28,947 nucleotides of DNA from Christensenella sp. UBA1214 (GTDB taxonomy: Bacteria > Bacillota > Clostridia > Christensenellales > CAG-138), in contig DBXK01000053.1 of assembly GCA_002309375.1 (NCBI GenBank), forward strand, positions 1 to 28,947, in the 5' to 3' direction. This document shows positions 23,507 to 28,947 of the stretch, in pieces. The notes beneath the pieces are model-generated. The model was not told the origin of the DNA, searched no databases, and saw only the letters and a program-made list of their open reading frames with translations. Position 1 is the stretch's first letter. Every line of letters begins with the position of its first letter. The translations under genes and the position numbers were made by a program.

Positions 23507-24433
23507 TCAGCCCAAATCCTTTTCGCTCTTCCTTGCGGTGCGCTGGACGCCGTAGATGCCGACGAGGATCAGCAGGCAGAATACGAGGCCCGGCCAGGTG
23601 AAGGGCTCTTTGAGGAACACCGCCCCGGCGAAGACCGAAACGGCGGTCGTGAGGTTCGCAAAGACCGTGACACGCGCGATCGACATCTTCCCGATCGCAT
23701 ACGAGCCGAGGAAATAGCTGATGACCGAGCAGCAGACCGCGAGGAACGCGATCGAGAGGCAGTACGAGGGCTCTGCGAACGGACGTAAATATTCCGAAAC
23801 GCCGCCCGCTTTGATAAGCGCAAGCACCGTGAAAACGAAGGCGCCGACGCCCATCATCATATAGGTGCGCTCGAACGCCGTGAATTCCGTTGAAAGGCGG
23901 CGGCTCAGAAGGCTGTAAACCGTTGCGGAAAGCACGGCGACAGCGAGGGCGGCAACGCCGATCCAGTCGAGGGAGCCGCTCGATTTGTTCATGAGGCCGA
24001 CGCCGATCACGCCGCCGACGGAGATCAGGCTGAATATGATCTGCCCGACGGTCGGCCTTTCGCCGAGGATCGGTGCAGCGGCAACGGTCGAAACGACCGG
24101 GATCATCGCGATCATGACGCCCGAAAAGATCGTGTTCGAATGCAGGATGCCGTACTGCTCGCCGAAGAAATAAACGACGGGCTCCGCAAGGCCGAGCACG
24201 ATCAAAAGCAGCGCGCGCCGTCCCTTGCCGCGCAGGGAAAGCTTCGCAAGGCGGAGGGGGATCAGCAGGCTCATGATGAAAAACGCGAGCAGAAAGCGGT
24301 GGCTCAGCAGAATGAAGATATGCGTCACGCTCTGCGCCTGCTTCGAAAAAAGGAAGCTGAAGCCCCAGAAAACGTGGCAGATGATCGCCGCGAGGAAGAC
24401 CTTCACGGCCTGATTGTCGTTTTTCTTACTCAT
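23507..24433 (-). CDS. EamA/DMT superfamily transporter (308 aa)
   Basis: Ten hydrophobic helices in two EamA halves are visible. The first half has AAIICHVFWGFSFLFSKQA and ends at LGERPTVGQIIF. The second begins near LDWIGVAALAVAV and ends with FLKEPFTWPGLVF, the usual position of the (L/F)xExxT motif in each half. A basic C-terminus faces the cytoplasm. Members export or import amino acids, nucleosides or other small metabolites; the substrate cannot be assigned. The start lies one base after the stop of the ABC gene upstream, so it is the third gene of that minus-strand operon. Confidence 0.9.
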   Translation of the reverse strand: MSKKNDNQAVKVFLAAIICHVFWGFSFLFSKQAQSVTHIFILLSHRFLLAFFIMSLLIPLRLAKLSLRGKGRRALLLIVLGLAEPVVYFFGEQYGILHSNTIFSGVMIAMIPVVSTVAAAPILGERPTVGQIIFSLISVGGVIGVGLMNKSSGSLDWIGVAALAVAVLSATVYSLLSRRLSTEFTAFERTYMMMGVGAFVFTVLALIKAGGVSEYLRPFAEPSYCLSIAFLAVCCSVISYFLGSYAIGKMSIARVTVFANLTTAVSVFAGAVFLKEPFTWPGLVFCLLILVGIYGVQRTARKSEKDLG

Positions 24434-24434
24434 A

Positions 24435-26240
24435 TCATTGCTCGCATGAATCGAATTGCGAGCGGTAAAGCTCGCGGTAGAAGCTCTTTTTCGCCATAAG
24501 CTCGTCGTGCGTGCCCTGCTCCGCGACGCGGCCGCCGCGCATGACGAGGATCTTGTCCGCGTTGCGGATCGTCGAAAGCCTGTGCGCGATCACGAAGCAG
24601 GTCTTGTGCTTCATCAGCTCGCGCATCGCGGCCTGGATCTGCTGCTCCGTGCGGGTGTCGACGTTCGAGGTCGCTTCGTCGAGGATCAGCATGTTCGCGT
24701 CGAGCAGCATCGCGCGGGCGATGGTCAGAAGCTGCTTCTGACCCTTGGAAATGCCGGAGCCGTTATCCGTCAGAACGGTGTTATAGCCCTCCGGCAGCCT
24801 TGAAATATAGCTGTGGATCCTTGCGGCCTTCGCCGCGCGGACGACGTCCTCGAGCGTTGCGTCCTTCTTGCCGTAAGCGATGTTGTCGAAGATCGTGCCG
24901 GAAAAGAGCCAGGTATCCTGCAGCACCATCGCGTAGGAACGGCGGAGGGAGCCGCGCGTGACCTCCCCGATCGGGCGGCCGTCGACGCGGATCTCGCCCT
25001 TGTCGACGTCGTAGAAGCGCATCAGAAGGTTGATGATCGTCGTTTTGCCGGCGCCGGTCGGCCCGACGATCGCAACGAGCGAGCCGGGAGAAGCGTGGAG
25101 GCTGAAATCGGTGATGATCGGGTTCTTTTTGTCGTAGGAGAAATTGACCTTGTCGATCGCGACGTCGCCGTCCACATCGTCGAGCTCGACGGCGTTTTCG
25201 GCATCCGCGGCCTCCGGTTCGGCGTCGATGAGGCCGAATACGCGCTCCGCCGCCGCAAAGGCGCTCTGCAGCTCCGCGATGATGTTCGCGACCTCGTTGA
25301 TCGGGCCGGAGAATTTGCGCGAATACTGGACGAAGCTCGAAAGATCGCCGAGGCGGATCAGGCCGCGGAGATAGAGGAGCGAGCCGAAGATGCAGACGAG
25401 CGCGAGCGAAACATTGTTGATGAAGGTGACGGAGGGGCCCGTCACGGTGCCGTTCGCCTCGGCCTTCGTATAGGCTTCGACGGCGACGCCGTTCTTTTCC
25501 TCGAATTTCTCCTGAACGGCTTCCTCGCGGCCGTAGGCGCGGATCGTCTTCTGCCCGTTCAGCTTCTCCTCGACGAAGCCGTTGAGCTCGCCGAGCTTTT
25601 TACTGCGGTTGCGGAACATCGGGCGGACCCTCCGCGCAAGCCAGCGGGTGAAGAAGAAGGTGATCGGGATCGTGACCGCGAAAACCGGAACGAGGATCGG
25701 CGCGATCGTGAGCATCATCACGAGGGAGACCACGACCGTGATCGTGCTCTGGAGGATCTGCAGCGCGTCCGAAGCGAGGGATTGGTTGACGGTGTCGATA
25801 TCGTAGGTGATCGTGCTGACGATGTCGCCGGCCTGCCGCCTGTCGAAGAAGCCGACGGGGAGGCGGGTGAGATTCTCGAAGACGTCGTGCCGCATCTGCT
25901 TCGCGACCTTCCTCGAAAGGCGGATCATCACGAGCTGGAGAAGATAGCTGAATACTGCGGAAACGATGTAGCAGACCGCCATCAGCGCCGCGCAGCGCAG
26001 CACGACGTCGAAATCGACGCCGCCTTCGTCGGTGATCGCATTGATCGCCCTGCCGGAAAGCTTCGGTCCGTAGAGCGCGAGCAGGCTCGAGGCGGAGGAG
26101 AGCAGCACGGCGAGAACGATCAGAAGCCTGTTTTTGCCGAGATATTTCCAGAACCTGGCAAGGAGCTTGCCGCGCGGGACGTGGGTCTCCATATGGCCCG
26201 CCTTGAAAGCGGCTGCGGAGAGATTCGCTTCCTTCCTCAT
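24435..26240 (-). CDS. ABC exporter half-transporter, catalytically competent Walker B subunit (601 aa)
   Basis: An N-terminal tail is followed by six membrane helices (about 38-330) and an ATPase domain. Walker A is GPTGAGKTT (near 391), the signature is ISKGQ in place of LSGGQ (near 496), Walker B is MLILDEATSNVD with the catalytic Glu, and the switch histidine is kept (IAHRLSTI). It starts within the stop of the partner gene (four-base overlap, ATGA). Its altered signature together with the partner's degenerate Walker B fits a heterodimeric type IV exporter of the TM287/288 or BmrCD kind. It likely exports a drug, lipid or peptide; the substrate is unknown. Confidence 0.92.
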   Translation of the reverse strand: MRKEANLSAAAFKAGHMETHVPRGKLLARFWKYLGKNRLLIVLAVLLSSASSLLALYGPKLSGRAINAITDEGGVDFDVVLRCAALMAVCYIVSAVFSYLLQLVMIRLSRKVAKQMRHDVFENLTRLPVGFFDRRQAGDIVSTITYDIDTVNQSLASDALQILQSTITVVVSLVMMLTIAPILVPVFAVTIPITFFFTRWLARRVRPMFRNRSKKLGELNGFVEEKLNGQKTIRAYGREEAVQEKFEEKNGVAVEAYTKAEANGTVTGPSVTFINNVSLALVCIFGSLLYLRGLIRLGDLSSFVQYSRKFSGPINEVANIIAELQSAFAAAERVFGLIDAEPEAADAENAVELDDVDGDVAIDKVNFSYDKKNPIITDFSLHASPGSLVAIVGPTGAGKTTIINLLMRFYDVDKGEIRVDGRPIGEVTRGSLRRSYAMVLQDTWLFSGTIFDNIAYGKKDATLEDVVRAAKAARIHSYISRLPEGYNTVLTDNGSGISKGQKQLLTIARAMLLDANMLILDEATSNVDTRTEQQIQAAMRELMKHKTCFVIAHRLSTIRNADKILVMRGGRVAEQGTHDELMAKKSFYRELYRSQFDSCEQ

Positions 26241-27973
26241 TCGCCGACCGCCTCCTCTCCGGTGCCCATCTGGGTATCGGCGATGAGCCTGTATTCATCG
26301 CAGCTTTGCATGAGCTCGTCATGCGTGCCAGCGCCGATGACCTTTCCGTCGTCGAAAACGAGGATCAGGTCGGCATTCCTGACGGAGGAGATGCGCTGAG
26401 CGATCAGCACCGTCGTCGTATCGCCGTGGTTTTTATTGAGCGCACGGCGGAGCATCGCGTCGGTCTTGTAATCGAGCGCGGAGGATGCGTCGTCGAGGAT
26501 CAGGATCTCCGGATCCGCGGCAAGGGCGCGGGCGATCAGCAGGCGCTGCTTCTGCCCGCCGGAAAGATTGCTGCCGCGCGCATCGACGGCTGCGCCGAAG
26601 CCGCCCTTTTCGCGGATGAAATCGAGGGCCTGCGCGTCCCTTGCCGCGCTTTCGACGGCGGCGTCATCGAGCGGACGGAAGAAGCGGATATTGTCGGCGA
26701 TCGTGCCCTCGAGCACGAAATCATTTTGGAAAACGGCGCCGAATTTACTGCGCAGCTCATCCTTTTCGATCGTTCGAACGTCCCGCCCGCCGATCAGGAT
26801 GCTGCCCTTGTCGGCGTCGTAGATGCGCAGAAGAAGGTTGACGAGCGTGCTCTTGCCGGAGCCGGTCGAGCCGAGGATGCCGAGCGTTGCGCCGCGGCGG
26901 AGAGTGAAGCTGAGATCAGAAATGTTTTCGCCGATGCCTGTATAGGAGAAGCTGACGTTTCGGAATTCGATATGCGGCGGCTCGGCTTGCTCGGGCTGCA
27001 CGTTTTCGCCTTCCGGCATGACCTCGAGGTCGGCGGGCAGCTCCAGAACCTCCGCAACGCGCAGCGCCGAAGCCTGGGAGCGGGAGGCCATGATGAAGAT
27101 CCTCGTCACGCCGAGCATCGCGTTAAGGATCATCACGAAATACTGCAGGAACGCGACGATGACGGAGGTCTCGGTATTCTTCGCGGCAACCTGATACGCG
27201 CCGACGACGACCACGGCGGTGAGGCCGAGGTTCAGCACGAGCGAAACGATCGGATTATTGAGCGCGGTGATCGCGCCGGCCTTCATGTCGACGCGGGTCA
27301 GCTCGGTATTTACCTTATCAAAGCGGGCTTTTTCGTAATCGGCCTTGCTCAGCGCCTTGATGACGCGAACGCCCGTGACGTTCTCCTGCACGACGCGGAC
27401 CATGCCGTCGAGCACGCCCTGCTCCTTCGTATAAAGCGGGATGCTTTTCTTGGTGACGATCCAGACTGTGAGGCCGATGATCGGCAGCAGCGCGGCGAGT
27501 ACGAGCGCAAGGCGGGCGTCCATCGTGAGCATCATCACAACGCCGCCGATAAGAAGGATCGGAGCGCGCACGCCGAGGCGCTGGCCGCGGGCGAGGAATT
27601 CGTTGACGCGGTAGGTGTCGCTCGTGAGGCGCGATTCGGCGGAGGGGATCGTGAGCTCGTCCATCTGCCGCGCGGAAAGGCTGTTCAGCTTTTCAAAGAG
27701 GTCATAGCGGATCTTCCTTGTGATCTTGCCGGAACTGACGGCGGACATGCGGTTCGCCATGATGTTCATGAAAACGCAGGCGCCGGCGCAGAGCAGCATC
27801 GCCCCGCCGTAAATGAAAATGCGGACCTGCTGACCGGGAACGACTCCCTCGCGCAGTATCCGCTCCATGAAGAAGGGTACAAAAAGCTCCGCGACAGCGC
27901 CGCAAAGCTTAACGAACATTGTGAAAGCGATATAGAGATAATACGGCCTTATATACTTAGTCAGTCTACCCAT
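26237..27973 (-). CDS. ABC exporter half-transporter with degenerate ATP site (578 aa)
   Basis: Six membrane helices (about 12-300) precede the ATPase domain. Walker A is GSTGSGKST (near 370) and the signature LSGGQKQR is intact. Walker B is ILILDDASSALD, with Asp where the catalytic Glu belongs, and the switch histidine is Gln (LIAQRISSV). Both changes are the usual marks of the non-hydrolysing site in heterodimeric exporters. GGAGG lies six bases before the ATG. It is the first gene of the operon with the partner subunit and an EamA transporter, under the promoter at 27997-28025. Confidence 0.93.
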   Translation of the reverse strand: MGRLTKYIRPYYLYIAFTMFVKLCGAVAELFVPFFMERILREGVVPGQQVRIFIYGGAMLLCAGACVFMNIMANRMSAVSSGKITRKIRYDLFEKLNSLSARQMDELTIPSAESRLTSDTYRVNEFLARGQRLGVRAPILLIGGVVMMLTMDARLALVLAALLPIIGLTVWIVTKKSIPLYTKEQGVLDGMVRVVQENVTGVRVIKALSKADYEKARFDKVNTELTRVDMKAGAITALNNPIVSLVLNLGLTAVVVVGAYQVAAKNTETSVIVAFLQYFVMILNAMLGVTRIFIMASRSQASALRVAEVLELPADLEVMPEGENVQPEQAEPPHIEFRNVSFSYTGIGENISDLSFTLRRGATLGILGSTGSGKSTLVNLLLRIYDADKGSILIGGRDVRTIEKDELRSKFGAVFQNDFVLEGTIADNIRFFRPLDDAAVESAARDAQALDFIREKGGFGAAVDARGSNLSGGQKQRLLIARALAADPEILILDDASSALDYKTDAMLRRALNKNHGDTTTVLIAQRISSVRNADLILVFDDGKVIGAGTHDELMQSCDEYRLIADTQMGTGEEAVGE

Positions 27974-27996
27974 TCAGAGCCTCCGTTTGTGATTCA

Positions 27997-28025
27997 ATTA
28001 TGAACTTTTTTCGAGGCTTTGTCAA
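27997..28025 (-). promoter_or_regulatory. Promoter of the ABC-EamA operon
   Basis: On the minus strand TTGACA (28020-28025) and CATAAT (27997-28002) are 17 bases apart. The leader is about 18 bases and carries the GGAGG of the first gene. Confidence 0.8.
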
Positions 28026-28046
28026 TATTTCCGGAATATATATAAT

Positions 28047-28070
28047 AGCCCCTTCCGCAGGGAAGAGGCT
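28047..28070 (-). terminator. Terminator of the CotH-family gene
   Basis: On the minus strand AGCCTCTTCC, loop CTGC and GGAAGGGGCT form a ten-pair stem with one mismatch or wobble, followed by an A/T-rich ATTATATATATT in place of a pure U tract. It lies 8 bases after the stop. Confidence 0.65.
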
Positions 28071-28077
28071 TCTTTCT

Positions 28078-28947
28078 TTATTGTCCGCCGCCGGGTCCGC
28101 CGGGGGGAGGCGTCCCGTCCGGACGCTGGCCGCCGGAGGGAGGATCGCCGCCGGGTCCGCCGGGCTGACCGCCGCCCATCGAGCCCATGGAGCTGATGCT
28201 GAGGTCGGAAGCGTCGACGCGGTCATTCGAATTTTGCTTGTCGGTATAGGTCGAAAGCTTGCCGTCGAGCTGCTTGCGGATGCTTTCCGCGCGCAGCGAG
28301 CAGAACCTGCGGAGCGTTTCATAAGCCTTATCGAATTCCGTGACCGAATAGAAGGCGGAGGGATCGGCCTCGACATAGGGGCGGATCATATTATAGACCC
28401 GCTCGAGCTCGGCTTCGCATTTACCGTTCTCAAAGAAGTTTTTCAGCAGTTCGTCATAGCATTCGTGATAATAATCGAGGTATTCCGGATTCGAAACGAC
28501 CGCGTTCCATAAAGGCCGCGCTTCTTCACTCGCGCCGGAAAGGGGCGAATCGATGCCGGTATTGACCGCTTCGCCTGCGTCGCTGCCGCCCATAAAGCCG
28601 CAGAACGCGAGATTGTAATCCCAGGGGATGATCGCGGCGGTGCCGTCCTGTTCGTAAAGATAATAGTTATGCAGCATCGTGCCGGTATAGCTGTCGTAAT
28701 TGAGCACGAAGTTATGCGCCGCGAAATAGCGGATGACCTGCCGCATATCCCAGCCGTTTCCGACCTTTTCGCCTTCGGAAAGCAGCTTCAGCGACGCGAT
28801 GAGCCGGTTTTCGGCCGCTTCATCGACGTCCTTATCCGCATTTTCGAAGATCGCCGTGTAGCTCGAAGCATTGTCGTCGACATATTTGAGATCCGCGCCG
28901 TTCGCATTCTCCCCGCCGAAGCCGCCGGGACCGCCCTGACCGCCGGG
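28078..28947 (-). CDS. CotH-kinase family protein, C-terminal part (cut by the window end)
   Basis: The frame is open to the window edge, giving 289 residues without the start. MRQVIRYFAAHNFVLNYDSY and the following AAIIPWDYNLAFCG carry the conserved Asp-Tyr-Asn of the CotH kinase fold. These atypical kinases phosphorylate proteins, for example spore coat proteins in Bacillus, but many clostridial members are secreted or surface proteins of unknown target. Just before that block is a glycine/proline loop (PGGQGGPGGFGGEN), an insertion seen in some members. The C-terminus (about the last 45 residues) is a disordered Gly/Pro/Ser tail ending GGPGGGQ. Any signal peptide would lie outside the window. 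The gene has its own terminator, separate from the ABC operon. Confidence 0.88.
   Translation of the reverse strand, partial: PGGQGGPGGFGGENANGADLKYVDDNASSYTAIFENADKDVDEAAENRLIASLKLLSEGEKVGNGWDMRQVIRYFAAHNFVLNYDSYTGTMLHNYYLYEQDGTAAIIPWDYNLAFCGFMGGSDAGEAVNTGIDSPLSGASEEARPLWNAVVSNPEYLDYYHECYDELLKNFFENGKCEAELERVYNMIRPYVEADPSAFYSVTEFDKAYETLRRFCSLRAESIRKQLDGKLSTYTDKQNSNDRVDASDLSISSMGSMGGGQPGGPGGDPPSGGQRPDGTPPPGGPGGGQ

Noticed and set aside
24813..26399. Long open plus-strand frame opposite the ABC gene
   Set aside because: Extremely Asp/Glu/Arg-rich composition and no domain; the minus strand carries a complete ABC exporter.
26306..28003. Long open plus-strand frame opposite the second ABC gene
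   Set aside because: Antisense shadow: the minus strand has Walker A, LSGGQ and Walker B motifs in the right order.
1..28947. CRISPR arrays, tRNA/rRNA genes, insertion sequences or phage genes
   Set aside because: No spaced direct repeats, cloverleaf-like sequence, transposase or integrase motif was seen; the only direct repeats are protein-coding (linker, InlB, dockerin).

Overview
The window is a gene-dense, GC-rich piece of chromosome from what looks like an uncultured gut- or rumen-type Firmicute (class Clostridia, Oscillospiraceae-like). The grounds are purine-rich Shine-Dalgarno sites, sigma-A type promoters, Rho-independent terminators, dockerin and InlB-type repeats on secreted proteins, and membrane-bound Hanks-type kinases. 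This placement is an inference from gene content; no marker gene is present.

Layout. 1-2400: the tail of a probable serine hydrolase, a possible flavodoxin remnant, a small conserved protein and a WG-like lipoprotein driven by a perfect consensus promoter. 2484-4161: a small charged protein coupled to a DUF362 protein. 4226-7374 (minus strand): a canonical transmembrane Ser/Thr kinase with an NPCBM-like ectodomain, followed by a 428-residue protein of unknown function. 7375-8847: a divergent control region, then a membrane-anchored MerR regulator with a C-terminal zinc ribbon, overlapping a C_GCAxxG_C_C redox-type protein. The MerR gene has a promoter with a 19-bp spacer and a central dyad. 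8919-9308 (minus): a small four-helix membrane protein. 9548-11989: a four-gene operon with overlapping ends (GNAT, SRAP, DNPH1-like hydrolase, SDR). 12107-13432: a secreted LRR/InlB/dockerin protein. 13515-14378: a PlsC-type acyltransferase. 14603-19098: two tandem membrane proteins with kinase-like cytoplasmic domains and RCC1-like ectodomains. 19326-23441: a secreted subtilisin-like protease with an Ig-like domain, two InlB repeats and a dockerin. 23507-27973 (minus): a heterodimeric ABC exporter and an EamA transporter. 28078-end (minus): the C-terminal part of a CotH-kinase family protein.

The strongest candidate for something undescribed is the kinase set. One protein (5545-7374) keeps every catalytic residue. 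The two tandem paralogues lack the HRD aspartate, and the first also lacks the VAIK lysine and the DFG aspartate. All three share the IWP(E/D) start and one architecture: cytoplasmic kinase fold, one membrane helix, Pro/Thr-rich linker, external ligand-type domain. This looks like a family of surface sensors in which pseudokinases may act as receptors or scaffolds for an active kinase. The 428-residue protein would be a candidate partner.

A second notable unit is the SRAP plus DNPH1-like pair, two functions that both bear on abasic-site damage from modified nucleotides. No tRNA, rRNA, CRISPR array or insertion sequence was seen.
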